This document shows, one piece after another, positions 10,033 to 18,435 of a stretch of DNA of 64,000 nucleotides (the first letter of the stretch is position 1; each line of letters opens with the position of its first letter). The DNA comes from Nisaea sp. (GTDB lineage: Bacteria > Pseudomonadota > Alphaproteobacteria > Thalassobaculales > Thalassobaculaceae): the NCBI RefSeq assembly GCF_017640745.1, contig NZ_JAEPQA010000001.1, positions 144,852-208,851 on the forward strand, read 5' to 3'. A model generated the notes under the pieces. That model did no database searches. It saw only the letters and a list, made by a program, of their open reading frames with translations, and was not told where the DNA came from. Both the position numbers and the translations under genes were made by a program.

Positions 10033-11153
10033 GCCTGTGCAAAGGCCTCGGAAATATCGGCGATCGGCAACGAGAGCCGGAATTCGGTCCGCCGCGGCTG
10101 GGAATCGACCTCGATCACCCCGCCATGATCGGCCACGGCCTTCGCGACGAAGGCGAGACCGAGGCCCGATCCGTTCCTCTTCGAGGTCACGAACGGATCG
10201 AAGATCGTCGCCTTCATGTCGTCCGGAATTCCGGGGCCGTTATCGCGAATGGTGACCTGGAGCGGCAGGTTGACCCGGCGCGCAGAGCCCGGAACGGAAA
10301 CCCGCATGCCGTGCCGGTAGGCGGTCGACATGTGGATCTCGCCGTCCTCGTCGCCGATGGCCTCGGCCGCGTTCTTGAGCAGGTTCAGAAAGATCTGCAC
10401 CAGGATGTCCCGGTTGCCGAGCACCGGCGGCAGGGACGGGTCATAGCGCTCGAAATACTTGATCCGGCTGCCAAAACCGGATTCCGCGATCTTCTGGCAA
10501 TGGTCGAGAACCTCATGGATATTGACCGGGCTGCGCTCGATCGGACGGTCATCCGAAAACACTTCCATGCGATCGACCAGGCTGCAGATCCGGTCGGTCT
10601 CGTCGCAGATCAGCTTGGTCAGCGGTCTGTCCGCCTCAATCGCGTTCTGCTCGAGGAGCTGTGCCGCTCCCTTGATGCCCGAGAGAGGGTTCTTCACCTC
10701 GTGCGCGAGCATCGCCGCCATCGCGGTGACGGACCGGGCGGCGCCCTTGAAGTTGAACTGCCGGTAGAGCTGGTTTGCGATGGAGCGCATCTGCAGAGTC
10801 AGCACGACTGCGCCCGGCCTTTCGGTCAGGGGCGACACCTGGACACTGACGATATGCGAGCCGATGCGTGGCCCCTCGAGAATGAGGTCGTAGTCGAAGA
10901 GAACAGAAGACTGACGCCGGCTCTGCTCGATCATGTTGAGGACGGGGCTGTCTGCCGGGATCAGATCGGCGAGCTCGCACCCTTCGAGGATCGCGGCACT
11001 TCCCTGAAGAAAATGTTCCGCTGCCATGTTCACGTAGACGATCCGGTTTTTCTCGTCGAGACCGATGACCGGGGTCGGTACGGCGTGAAGGACGCCTGTC
11101 GGATCGAGTGCGGCTGGCGCCGTGCCCGGCTCCGGATCCATGACCATGCTCAT
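10029..11153 (-). CDS. ntrB: Nitrogen sensor kinase NtrB
   Basis: A 374-residue soluble kinase/phosphatase that phosphorylates NtrC and is controlled by PII. An N-terminal PAS domain (about 20-125) is followed by a dimerisation/phosphoacceptor domain with His151 in [11 protein letters not shown] and an ATPase domain with DNGPGIP and GSGLGLAFV. The open frame runs further upstream to 11438, but that extension is only the dusB gene read in another frame. I place the start at the ATG at 11153, which overlaps the dusB stop as ATGA and begins [10 protein letters not shown]. No transmembrane segment is present, in contrast to NtrY. Confidence 0.95.
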
Positions 11154-12139
11154 GCCGCCTGCCTCTCCAGTGCCATGCCGAAGAACCTCTCGATCGCTTC
11201 CTCGACGACCTGACGATCCATGGTGTTGTTGACGATTTGCCGGAACTCGGCCGAGCCATGAACGCCGGCCGCATACCAGCCGATATGCTTTCGGGCGAGT
11301 TTCAGACCAAGTTCGCTGCCGTAGTGGGACAGCATCTCGGCGACATGGCGCCGCATGATGTCGGCGCGCTCCTGGAACGTCGGGTCGGCCGGTATGGCAC
11401 GCCCTGCCAGATGGGCCGCGACCTGAGCCGGGAACCACGGACGGCCGTAGACACCGCGCCCGATCATCACCCCGTCGGCGCCCGATTGTTCGAGGCAGGT
11501 ATCGACATCTTCAAGGGCCGCGATGTCTCCGTTCGCGACGACCGGAAGCGCGACCGCTTCCTTCACCTTCCGGATGAAGCTCCAGTCGGCTTGCCCCTTG
11601 TACATCTGGCAACGCGTGCGCCCGTGCACCGTCAGGAGCCGGATCCCCGCTTGCTCGGCGATCTTCGCCAGGCGCGGAGCGTTGCGGTCGCTCTGGTCCC
11701 ATCCGGTCCGCATCTTGAGGGTCACCGGAACCGGGACCGCCTCGACGACCGCCTCCATGATCCGCCCCGCCAGGACCTCGTCGCGCATCAGCGCCGAGCC
11801 GGCGAGCTTGTTGACCACCTTCTTCACCGGGCAGCCCATATTGATATCGATGATCTCGGCGCCGCGATCGACATTGAGTTTCGCAGCTTCCGCCATGATC
11901 TCCGGATCCCAGCCGGCGAGCTGGACCGCCATCGGACGTTCGAGATCCATGTCCTGCGGGATCTTGAACATCTCCTCGCGTTCCTCGCGGAGGACGGCGG
12001 CGCTCGCGATCATCTCGGACACGACGAGACCGCATCCGAACTCGCGCACGAGCCGACGGAACGGCCTGTCCGTCACCCCAGACATGGGGGCGAGGAACAC
12101 CGGGCTCTCAAGCGCGATATCGCCGATTCTGATGGTCAT
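11150..12139 (-). CDS. dusB: tRNA-dihydrouridine synthase DusB (NifR3)
   Basis: A 329-residue flavoenzyme that reduces specific uridines in tRNA using NADPH. The TIM-barrel Dus signature is clear: N-terminal [13 protein letters not shown], the catalytic cysteine in [10 protein letters not shown] with the KLAGSALM continuation, TLKMRTGW, and the phosphate-binding VANGDI and GVMIGRG. In alphaproteobacteria this gene heads the ntrBC operon and was historically called nifR3. Here it overlaps ntrB by four bases. A promoter-like sequence lies 32-59 bases upstream of its ATG, so the whole nitrogen operon probably starts here. Confidence 0.96.
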   Translation of the reverse strand: MTIRIGDIALESPVFLAPMSGVTDRPFRRLVREFGCGLVVSEMIASAAVLREEREEMFKIPQDMDLERPMAVQLAGWDPEIMAEAAKLNVDRGAEIIDINMGCPVKKVVNKLAGSALMRDEVLAGRIMEAVVEAVPVPVTLKMRTGWDQSDRNAPRLAKIAEQAGIRLLTVHGRTRCQMYKGQADWSFIRKVKEAVALPVVANGDIAALEDVDTCLEQSGADGVMIGRGVYGRPWFPAQVAAHLAGRAIPADPTFQERADIMRRHVAEMLSHYGSELGLKLARKHIGWYAAGVHGSAEFRQIVNNTMDRQVVEEAIERFFGMALERQAA

Positions 12140-12170
12140 TAACTGTGCACCTGTAAAGCGTTGCCCATGA

Positions 12171-12198
12171 ATTAAGCAACTGCTCGCAAAATTGTCAA
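12171..12198 (-). promoter_or_regulatory. Predicted sigma-70 promoter of dusB-ntrBC
   Basis: On the minus strand a perfect TTGACA (12198-12193) is followed after 16 bases by CTTAAT (12176-12171). The expected transcription start is near 12164, giving a leader of about 25 bases before the dusB ATG. The gap (12140-12235) is notably AT-rich for this genome. Confidence 0.65.
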
Positions 12199-12235
12199 AA
12201 TAGGATTTCAGAAGGCAGCCGGGGCACTATGCCGG

Positions 12236-13039
12236 TCAGGCAAGAATTTCGGCGACAAACTTCACGCCCGGATAGGCAAGCGTCAACAAAAGATATGCAA
12301 GAAGCACCAGACGCGAGACCGTCCGGCCGCGTATTCCGAATCGGCTATGCACCAGCCAGAGGCCCGCGAGCACGATGAAGGCGCCTATCGAAAGCACCGT
12401 TTTGTGATCGAATTCAAGGACATGTCCGGATCGGTAGATCTGCAGGGCAATCCCGGTCGCAAGCCCCCCGAGCAGAACGATCACCGCCCCGCCGAGCAGC
12501 TGGTCCTGCAGCTTCTCGCAATCGGCCACGGACGGGAGTACCGCCGCAATCCTGGAGGACATCTGCTTGCGCTTGAGGGCTCGCTCTTTCAGGAAAATCG
12601 CGAGTGCGGTGATTGCCGCCAGAGTGAGAAGCGCGTACGTCGCCAGCGCAATCGCGATATGGGCGGAGAACCAACCGCCCGGAAGGTGTTCTGCAAGCCG
12701 GATCGAGGGCTCGACCGAACCGGCGACGGTGGCGCCGAGCGCCATCAGAAAGAGGTAGGGCACCAGAAGCGCCGTCAATCCACGGGCCGCCGGCCGCAAC
12801 CAGCAGAGCGGCAGGAACACAAGCAGGCTCGCGCAGACCGCCAGCCAGAGCGCCATCGCAAGATCCGACCGCCAGCTCGCTCCAAGCGTCACGACGACAT
12901 AGAGCAGCGGCCCGGCGGTCGCGACCGCGAGCAGCGCCCAGAAGGCTCCGCCCGCGCGCGCCGGCGCGCGGAGCGAGAACAGACCGACCGGGATCAGCGC
13001 CAGAAGAGCCGAGAGGTTCAAGAGCAAAGACATTGGCAT
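12236..13039 (-). CDS. CcsA/YpjD-family cytochrome c assembly-like membrane protein
   Basis: A 267-residue integral membrane protein with about eight hydrophobic segments. The region around residues 118-150 (GGWFSAHIAIALATYALLT) and the histidine-containing segment near 205-225 match the CcsA/CcmC/HemX-type cytochrome c assembly fold, in which conserved histidines handle haem. In many alphaproteobacteria such a YpjD-like protein sits beside ffh; here it lies between dusB and the divergent ispDF gene. It is shorter than plant-type CcsA and lacks an obvious WWD motif, so a direct role in cytochrome c maturation is not shown. Confidence 0.75.
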   Translation of the reverse strand: MPMSLLLNLSALLALIPVGLFSLRAPARAGGAFWALLAVATAGPLLYVVVTLGASWRSDLAMALWLAVCASLLVFLPLCWLRPAARGLTALLVPYLFLMALGATVAGSVEPSIRLAEHLPGGWFSAHIAIALATYALLTLAAITALAIFLKERALKRKQMSSRIAAVLPSVADCEKLQDQLLGGAVIVLLGGLATGIALQIYRSGHVLEFDHKTVLSIGAFIVLAGLWLVHSRFGIRGRTVSRLVLLAYLLLTLAYPGVKFVAEILA

Positions 13040-13095
13040 GGCGCCACTATATCATGCCGCCCGCTCCGAAGTGCCAGAGCAAATTGAGGTGATGT

Positions 13096-14265
13096 GTGCC
13101 CCGGTCAAAGACCGCTCTCCTGATCGTCGCCGCCGGCCGTGGAACCCGGCTCGGCAGCGAGATTCCGAAACAGTATCTGAAGCTTGCGGGCAAACCGGTG
13201 CTGCGGCATGCGCTGGACCGGTTCCTCGCACACCAGGCCGTCGGTCCCGTCCGTATCGTCATCGATCCGGATCATCGGACGCTCTATGAGGAGGCCGTCT
13301 CGGGCCTCGGTCTCCCGCCGCCGGTCTCGGGCGGCGCCGAACGGGGCCAATCGGTACTGAACGGTCTCCGTGCCCTTGCTGAAGAGGCTCCCGATCATGT
13401 GCTGGTGCACGATGCCGCCCGCCCCTTCGTCACGCCGCAGGTCATCGACCGGGTACTGGATGCCCTGGAATACGCGCCCGGGGCCATTCCGGCCCTGCCC
13501 GTCGCGGATACGCTGAAACGCGCGCGCGGGCTCGGGGGTGAAATCACCGGAACGGAGGATCGCAGTACTCTTTTCCGGGCCCAGACGCCCCAGGGATTTC
13601 ACTTCAAGACCCTGCTGGAAGCCCATGAAAAGACTGAAAAGCTGGCGACCGACGACGCCGCGCTTCTGGAAGAACTCGGACTCACGGTGCAGCTTGTCGA
13701 AGGCGCGGACGCGCTCTTCAAGATCACGACGGAGGAAGACTTGATCCGCGCGAGACAGATGACCGAAGGCGCGCTGGAGCCGCGGGTCGGCACGGGTTTC
13801 GACGTGCACCGGCTGGGTCCCGGGGAAAAGATCACCCTCTGCGGCCTGGAGATCGCGCATGACCGCACCCTGATCGGTCATTCCGATGCCGATGTCGGGC
13901 TGCATGCGATCACCGACGCCCTCCTTGGCGCCATTGCCGACGGCGATATCGGAAGCCACTTCCCGCCGAGCGATCCGCAATGGAAGGGCGCCGCCTCAGA
14001 TCAATTCCTCGTTCATGCGGCTGAACTGGTGCGGCAGCGCGGCGGACGCATAACCCATGTCGATCTGACGCTCATCTGCGAGCGCCCGAAGATCGGCCCG
14101 CACCGTCCGGCGATGCGCACGAGGATTGCTGAGATCCTCGATATCTCCGAGAGCCGTGTCAGCGTGAAGGCCACCACTTCGGAAAAACTCGGCTTCACCG
14201 GCCGCGGCGAAGGGATCGCCGCCCAAGCGGCGGCGACCGTCCTGCTGCCGGCGGACGACCTGTGA
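13096..14265 (+). CDS. ispDF: Bifunctional IspD/IspF isoprenoid biosynthesis enzyme
   Basis: A 389-residue fusion of two non-consecutive steps of the MEP pathway. The N-terminal IspD part (about 1-225) has the nucleotide-binding [10 protein letters not shown] and the VHDAARPFV motif, and makes CDP-methylerythritol. The C-terminal IspF part (about 228-389) has the zinc-binding [10 protein letters not shown] and [11 protein letters not shown] and the [11 protein letters not shown] motif, and makes the cyclic diphosphate. The fusion is typical of alphaproteobacteria. I use the GTG at 13096 because an in-frame TGA stands directly upstream at 13090-13092, and AGGTGA gives a ribosome site. The stop overlaps pgpA by four bases. 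Confidence 0.96.
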   Translation: MPRSKTALLIVAAGRGTRLGSEIPKQYLKLAGKPVLRHALDRFLAHQAVGPVRIVIDPDHRTLYEEAVSGLGLPPPVSGGAERGQSVLNGLRALAEEAPDHVLVHDAARPFVTPQVIDRVLDALEYAPGAIPALPVADTLKRARGLGGEITGTEDRSTLFRAQTPQGFHFKTLLEAHEKTEKLATDDAALLEELGLTVQLVEGADALFKITTEEDLIRARQMTEGALEPRVGTGFDVHRLGPGEKITLCGLEIAHDRTLIGHSDADVGLHAITDALLGAIADGDIGSHFPPSDPQWKGAASDQFLVHAAELVRQRGGRITHVDLTLICERPKIGPHRPAMRTRIAEILDISESRVSVKATTSEKLGFTGRGEGIAAQAAATVLLPADDL

Positions 14266-14732
14266 ACGCGCCCCTGCCCCTGTTTCATCCGGCCCGCATC
14301 GCCGCGACTTTTTTCTGGGTCGGCCACGCCCCGAAGGCGCCCGGGACCTGGGGTTCGCTCGCCGCGATACCTTTCGCCTGGCTGATGCTGTCGTTCGGCG
14401 GCTGGCAGTTGCTGGCGATCGCCGCGGTGGTCGCGACGCTCATCGGCTTCTGGGCCTCGGGGCTCTATTCCAGAGCGCTCGGCTGGAAAGATCCAGGTGA
14501 GGTCGTCATCGACGAGGTCGCCGGGCAATGGATCGCCCTCCTGCCCGCCGCACTAGACCCGGTCAGCTTCGCTGTCGGCTTTGCCGCCTTCCGCGTGCTC
14601 GACATCACAAAGCCGTTTCCGGCGGGCTGGGCGGACTCGAATCTCGATGGCGCGGCAGGCATCATGATCGACGATCTGTTCGCCGGGATCTATGCGGCGC
14701 TCGTCGTTCTCGCCTATCAGCATTTCTTCTGA
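14262..14732 (+). CDS. pgpA: Phosphatidylglycerophosphatase A
   Basis: A 156-residue membrane phosphatase that converts phosphatidylglycerol phosphate to phosphatidylglycerol. The family motifs are visible: [10 protein letters not shown] near residue 26, the acidic IDEVAGQW near 83, and [10 protein letters not shown] near 113. Hydrophobic segments lie between them. It starts with GTG at 14262 inside the end of ispDF (GTGA overlap), so translation is coupled. The N-terminus lacks a long leader, and the length is normal for the short PgpA form. Confidence 0.93.
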   Translation: MNAPLPLFHPARIAATFFWVGHAPKAPGTWGSLAAIPFAWLMLSFGGWQLLAIAAVVATLIGFWASGLYSRALGWKDPGEVVIDEVAGQWIALLPAALDPVSFAVGFAAFRVLDITKPFPAGWADSNLDGAAGIMIDDLFAGIYAALVVLAYQHFF

Positions 14733-14745
14733 AAGGTCTGAAATC

Positions 14746-15240
14746 ATGGACAATTTCGATGCCGAGATCCGGACCCTCGCGATCGAGGTACTAGAGGCCT
14801 GCCGGAAGCGCGGCTGGCTCGCGGCGACGGCAGAAAGCTGTACCGGCGGCCTCATCGCGGGCGCCCTGACGGAGATCGCCGGATCTTCCGACGTCGTCGA
14901 CCGCGGTTTCGTGACCTATTCCAACGAGGCAAAGATGGAAATGCTCGGTGTCGCGGAGATGACGCTCGCCACGCATGGAGCGGTATCGGAACCGACGGCA
15001 CGCGAGATGGCGGAAGGCGCGCGCGCGAGGTCAGGTGCGGCGGTCAGCGTCGCCGTTACCGGCGTCGCCGGTCCGACTGGTGGCTCGGCAGAGAAACCTG
15101 TCGGCCTGGTCCATTTCGCCGCTGCGACTGCGGAGAAGACAGTCGCGGAGCACAAGATCTTTGACGGAGATCGCGGCAGCGTCCGGCATCAGACGGTGCT
15201 GCACGCGCTCGGAATGCTGCGCGCGCTGGCGAAAGGCTGA
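14746..15240 (+). CDS. CinA C-terminal domain protein (nicotinamide-nucleotide amidohydrolase-like)
   Basis: A 164-residue stand-alone CinA-C/PncC domain, the family that deamidates NMN to nicotinate mononucleotide in NAD recycling. Key elements are AESCTGGLIAGALTEIAG with the catalytic serine near residue 27, the FVTYSNEAK strand, and GVAGPTGGSAEKPVGLV near 105-121. The frame is open from 14692, but the ATG at 14746 is 13 bases after the pgpA stop, follows AAAGG-type sequence, and gives the usual N-terminus. The N-terminal MoCF-like half of full CinA is absent. It converges with metC with only three bases between the stops. Confidence 0.92.
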   Translation: MDNFDAEIRTLAIEVLEACRKRGWLAATAESCTGGLIAGALTEIAGSSDVVDRGFVTYSNEAKMEMLGVAEMTLATHGAVSEPTAREMAEGARARSGAAVSVAVTGVAGPTGGSAEKPVGLVHFAAATAEKTVAEHKIFDGDRGSVRHQTVLHALGMLRALAKG

Positions 15241-15243
15241 GCG

Positions 15244-16404
15244 CTATTTCAGGCGGGCGAGGAAGGCGTCGATATCCGCTTCCAGTTCCTCGATCGCCTC
15301 GAGACCGACGCTGAAGCGGATGAAGAGGTCCTCGCCTTCCACGGCCGTGGCCGAGCGCGCCTTTCCGATCGACATGGGTGCGACGAGACTTCGGGTTCCG
15401 CCCCAGGACGCACCGATGGCAATGGTCTTCAATGCTCCCAACGCTGCGTCCAACCGGGCGGACGCGCCGTCCGAGAGGACCACGGTGAAAACCCCCGCCG
15501 CGCCGGTGAAATCACGCTTCCAGAACGTATGTCCGGGATTGTTCTCCAGCGGAGGCCAGTAGATCTCCCTGACCGCCGGATGGCCCTGCATGCCCTCGAT
15601 CAGCCGGCGGGCGCCGGCCTCGGCATGGGAGAAACGCAGCGCCATGGTTTCCATACCGCGCAGCACCATAGCCGCATCGTCCGGCGAGACGCCGATGCCC
15701 GTCCTCCCCATGAAAGCACGAACCCTGAGCGCCGTCTCTTCATCCGCGAAGGACATGGCGCCCATCAGGATATCGGAATGGCCCGAAGCATATTTCGTCA
15801 GCGCTTCGGAGACGATATCGACCCCGAAGGCATGCGCCTTGAAAGCAAGCGCCGTCGCCCAGGTATTGTCGCAGCCAACCATCGCACCGGCATCATGGGC
15901 GATCGAGACGATGGCGGGGATATCCTGCACTTCCATAGTCGTCGAGCCCGGAGACTCGCACCAGACCAGCTTCGTCTCCGGCCGGATGCGGCGTTTCAGG
16001 TCTTCCAGCGACAGCGGGTCGTAATAATCGACCGAGATCCCGAACCGCTTGAGATCCTCGTCAGCATGCGTGCGCATGGGCGGATAGGAGGTATCGGCGA
16101 TCAGAATATGATCTCCCGCCGAGAGCAACGCCATCGCGGCGACGGCGTTCGAGGCCTGCCCGGACGGCACCAGCAGCGTCCGTTTCGCACCGGACAGCGC
16201 CTGCAGCCTGGCTTCCAACTGACGCGTCGTCGGCGTGCCGTAGAGGCCGTAGGTATAGCCGTCCGGCCCGCGTTCGCCGCGCGTCGCATATTCCTCGGCA
16301 TTGGCGAAGACGATGGTCGATGCGCGATGCACCGATGGCGCCAGGCTCCTGTAGCCGTCTTCCTTCACCTCGGGCGTCACCACGCATTTTGTCTCGTCTC
16401 TCAT
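15244..16404 (-). CDS. metC: Cystathionine beta-lyase (PLP-dependent transsulfuration enzyme)
   Basis: A 386-residue Cys/Met-metabolism PLP enzyme, probably cleaving cystathionine to homocysteine. It shows the N-terminal RASTIVF and the YGLYGTPTTRQLE segment, the PLP phosphate-binding LVPSGQASNAV, the CDNTWAT aspartate, and the Schiff-base lysine in EALTKYASGHSD. The frame is open six bases further to a TTG at 16410, but the ATG at 16404 has GGGGAG at six bases, so it is preferred. Related family members (methionine gamma-lyase, cystathionine gamma-synthase) cannot be wholly excluded; the DTSY and ESPGSTTMEV features favour beta-lyase. The upstream region holds an operator-like palindrome. 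Confidence 0.88.
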   Translation of the reverse strand: MRDETKCVVTPEVKEDGYRSLAPSVHRASTIVFANAEEYATRGERGPDGYTYGLYGTPTTRQLEARLQALSGAKRTLLVPSGQASNAVAAMALLSAGDHILIADTSYPPMRTHADEDLKRFGISVDYYDPLSLEDLKRRIRPETKLVWCESPGSTTMEVQDIPAIVSIAHDAGAMVGCDNTWATALAFKAHAFGVDIVSEALTKYASGHSDILMGAMSFADEETALRVRAFMGRTGIGVSPDDAAMVLRGMETMALRFSHAEAGARRLIEGMQGHPAVREIYWPPLENNPGHTFWKRDFTGAAGVFTVVLSDGASARLDAALGALKTIAIGASWGGTRSLVAPMSIGKARSATAVEGEDLFIRFSVGLEAIEELEADIDAFLARLK

Positions 16405-16456
16405 CACCAACTCCCCGTTCGATCGCGTGACGCTAGTCGGCGCGGTCCTTTGGTGC

Positions 16457-16472
16457 GACGAAATAATTCGTC
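16457..16472. promoter_or_regulatory. Operator-like perfect palindrome upstream of metC
   Basis: GACGAAATAATTCGTC has perfect 6-bp arms around ATAA. It lies 53-68 bases before the metC ATG, where an operator or RNA hairpin could act. There is no T run beside it, so a terminator is unlikely. The cognate regulator is unknown. Confidence 0.5.
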
Positions 16473-16555
16473 TTTGAGCTCAACTTTTTTGTACGAGCCG
16501 TGAGATCGCGGAATCTGGCAATACGGATCCCGATTTCAGATTCGTTGCCGAGTCG

Positions 16556-16626
16556 GAACAAAATTCTTGAACAAAACTGAAAATACAGTTTATCGCCTGC
16601 AAACAGAGTTTATCTATACTGTATAG
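16556..16626. promoter_or_regulatory. Cluster of short repeats and a palindrome between the COQ10-type gene and metC
   Basis: In an AT-rich stretch I see two GAACAAAA copies 13 bases apart (16556-16563, 16569-16576), two AGTTTATC copies 20 bases apart (16587-16594, 16607-16614), and the palindrome CTATACTGTATAG at 16614-16626. It starts right after the stop of the upstream gene. Protein-binding sites controlling metC are the simplest reading, but none matches a motif I can name. Confidence 0.4.
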
Positions 16627-16630
16627 ACGC

Positions 16631-17083
16631 TTAGCTCGGACTCGAACGTCCCGAATCATAGAGCTCGTAGGCACGGCTCTCGAATGCCGAGACCATCCGG
16701 CGAACGGCTTCGTTGAAGAAGACCTCGATGATTTTCTGCAGCACACGGGACTTGAACTCGAAATCGACATAGAAGTCGATCATGCAGCCGCCCTCGTGCT
16801 CCTCGAAGACCCAGTGATTGTTCAGATATTTGAACGGGCCGTCGGCATATTCGACGTCGATCCGGTTCTTCTCGGGGCTGAGCGTGACCCGCGAGGTGAA
16901 GCGCTCCCGGATCATCTTGTAGCCGATGATCAGGTCGGCAATGACGAGGTTGCCCTCGCGCTTGCGGATGCGCGCGCCAACGCACCACGGCAGGAATTCC
17001 GGGTATCGCTGGACGTCAGCAACTAGGTCGAAAAGCTGTTGCGGGCTGAAGGGCACAGCCCGCTTCTCGGCATGGGTCGGCAT
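16631..17083 (-). CDS. COQ10/RatA-type START-domain protein
   Basis: A 150-residue SRPBCC/START-like protein of the COQ10 family, annotated in bacteria both as a ubiquinone-binding protein and as RatA. The N-terminus has the family pattern FSPQQLFDLVADVQRYPEFL followed by the strand with WCVGARI, and the C-terminal amphipathic helix ends the helix-grip fold. In alphaproteobacteria it regularly follows lipA, as here (19-base gap). By analogy with mitochondrial COQ10 it probably chaperones ubiquinone for respiration. The toxin label RatA comes from the E. coli homologue and is not supported by an antitoxin partner here. Confidence 0.88.
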   Translation of the reverse strand: MPTHAEKRAVPFSPQQLFDLVADVQRYPEFLPWCVGARIRKREGNLVIADLIIGYKMIRERFTSRVTLSPEKNRIDVEYADGPFKYLNNHWVFEEHEGGCMIDFYVDFEFKSRVLQKIIEVFFNEAVRRMVSAFESRAYELYDSGRSSPS

Positions 17084-17102
17084 GGATTTGCCTTAGCACA
17101 GG

Positions 17103-18131
17103 TCAGTCGGAAGCCGATACCGCCATTTCCGCCAGATCGGTCAGCGAAAGCTCCTTGCGCACCAGACCGCGCTCGACGCCGAGCCGGCGATCCCTTTCGG
17201 CACGCATGCGGGCGAAATCCTCGTCCGCGTGATAGGAGGAGCGGGTCAGCGGCGAGGACGCCACCATCAGGAAGCCCTTGCCGTAGGCGATCTTCTTGTA
17301 GGCCTCGAACTCGTCCGGCGTGACAAACCGGTCGATCACCGCGTGTTTCGCGGTCGGCTGCAGATACTGCCCGATGGTGATGAAATCGACTTCCGCCGAT
17401 CGCATGTCGTCCATCACCTGATAGATCTCTTCCTTGCTCTCCCCGAGCCCGACCATCAGGCCGGACTTGGTGAAGATCGTCGGATCGAGTTCCTTCGCCC
17501 GGTCGAGGATCTTCAGCGAATGGAAATAGCGCGCGCCCGGGCGGATCCCCGGATAGAGCCGCGGCACGGTTTCCAGATTGTGGTTGAAGACATCCGGACG
17601 GGCATCGATGACGATCTCAAGCGCGCCGTCCTTGCGCATGAAGTCCGGCGTCAGCACCTCGATCGTGGTCTCGGGCGACATCGCGCGGATTTTGGTAATC
17701 ACCTGGGCGAAGTGCCCCGCCCCGCCATCGTCGAGATCGTCCCGGTCGACCGAGGTGATGACCACGTGGCGCAGGCCCATCTTGGCAACCGCTTCCGCGA
17801 CCTCGTCCGGCTCATGCGGATCGAGCTTGTCCGGGCGGCCGGTTGCGACGTTGCAGAAGGCGCAGGCCCGGGTGCAGACGGAGCCGAGGATCATCATCGT
17901 GGCGTGCTTCTTCGACCAGCACTCGCCGATATTCGGACAGGCCGCCTCCTCGCAGACGGTGACCAGCTTGTGGTCGCGCATCAGCTGGCGGGTTTCGAGA
18001 TAGGTCTTGGAGGTCGGCGCCTTGACGCGGATCCAGGCAGGCTTGCGCTTCACCTCGTTGTCGGGGCGATGCGCCTTCTCCGGATGCCGGGCGGCGCCGA
18101 GGCGCGGCGCCTTGGTCTGCTCAGTGCTCAT
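17103..18131 (-). CDS. lipA: Lipoyl synthase
   Basis: A 342-residue radical-SAM enzyme that inserts two sulfurs into octanoyl-bound lipoyl domains. Both iron-sulfur sites are intact: the auxiliary cluster cysteines 60, 65 and 71 in [12 protein letters not shown], and the radical-SAM cysteines 86, 90 and 93 in CTRACAFC. The C-terminal RSSY motif that supplies the serine ligand is also present ([10 protein letters not shown]). It lies directly downstream of the pyruvate dehydrogenase genes whose E2 and E1-beta lipoyl domains it serves. Its ATG overlaps the stop of a small unknown gene by four bases. Confidence 0.97.
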   Translation of the reverse strand: MSTEQTKAPRLGAARHPEKAHRPDNEVKRKPAWIRVKAPTSKTYLETRQLMRDHKLVTVCEEAACPNIGECWSKKHATMMILGSVCTRACAFCNVATGRPDKLDPHEPDEVAEAVAKMGLRHVVITSVDRDDLDDGGAGHFAQVITKIRAMSPETTIEVLTPDFMRKDGALEIVIDARPDVFNHNLETVPRLYPGIRPGARYFHSLKILDRAKELDPTIFTKSGLMVGLGESKEEIYQVMDDMRSAEVDFITIGQYLQPTAKHAVIDRFVTPDEFEAYKKIAYGKGFLMVASSPLTRSSYHADEDFARMRAERDRRLGVERGLVRKELSLTDLAEMAVSASD

Positions 18132-18391
18132 TGCAGCTCTCTTTCGCGCGTCCAGAGTACCTGTTCGATGGTGACGCGGTCAAAATAGTCGCTCTCGGAG
18201 ATGATATCCTCCGCCGTCTCGATCACGGCGTCGGCTCTCTTCCGGTGCTTGCCGCCCTCCGGTCCGTCGAGCGGAAAATCCACCTTGATGACGAGTTCCT
18301 GCGCAACGTCGCCTTCCGGCTCCGCGCTGCTCCGGACCAGAACAGCCGTTACGCCATCCAACGCCTTGATCCGTTTGAGATCCAGATCCAT
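18128..18391 (-). CDS. Small unrecognised protein between lpd and lipA
   Basis: An 87-residue soluble, acidic protein with no signal peptide, membrane segment or cysteine. The pattern is alternating strands ([21 protein letters not shown]) followed by a charged helix and a C-terminal helix rich in D/E/R; I do not recognise a family. It starts with ATG at 18391, 44 bases after lpd, and its stop overlaps the lipA ATG by four bases, which argues that it is really translated. The position suggests a link to lipoylation or the dehydrogenase complex, but that is only guilt by association. Confidence 0.7.
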   Translation of the reverse strand: MDLDLKRIKALDGVTAVLVRSSAEPEGDVAQELVIKVDFPLDGPEGGKHRKRADAVIETAEDIISESDYFDRVTIEQVLWTRERELQ

Positions 18392-18435
18392 TCGCTCATA
18401 CCCGCCATGCGCCGCCGGACACCGGCCGCCGTTCG

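Noticed and set aside
16551-16580. Possible LexA box (GTTC repeats on the minus strand)
   Set aside because: The two GTTC elements are nine bases apart rather than the seven of the alphaproteobacterial LexA site, and no SOS gene is adjacent.
16631-17083. RatA toxin of a toxin-antitoxin pair
   Set aside because: There is no RatB-like partner; the lipA context and COQ10-type sequence favour a ubiquinone-related role.
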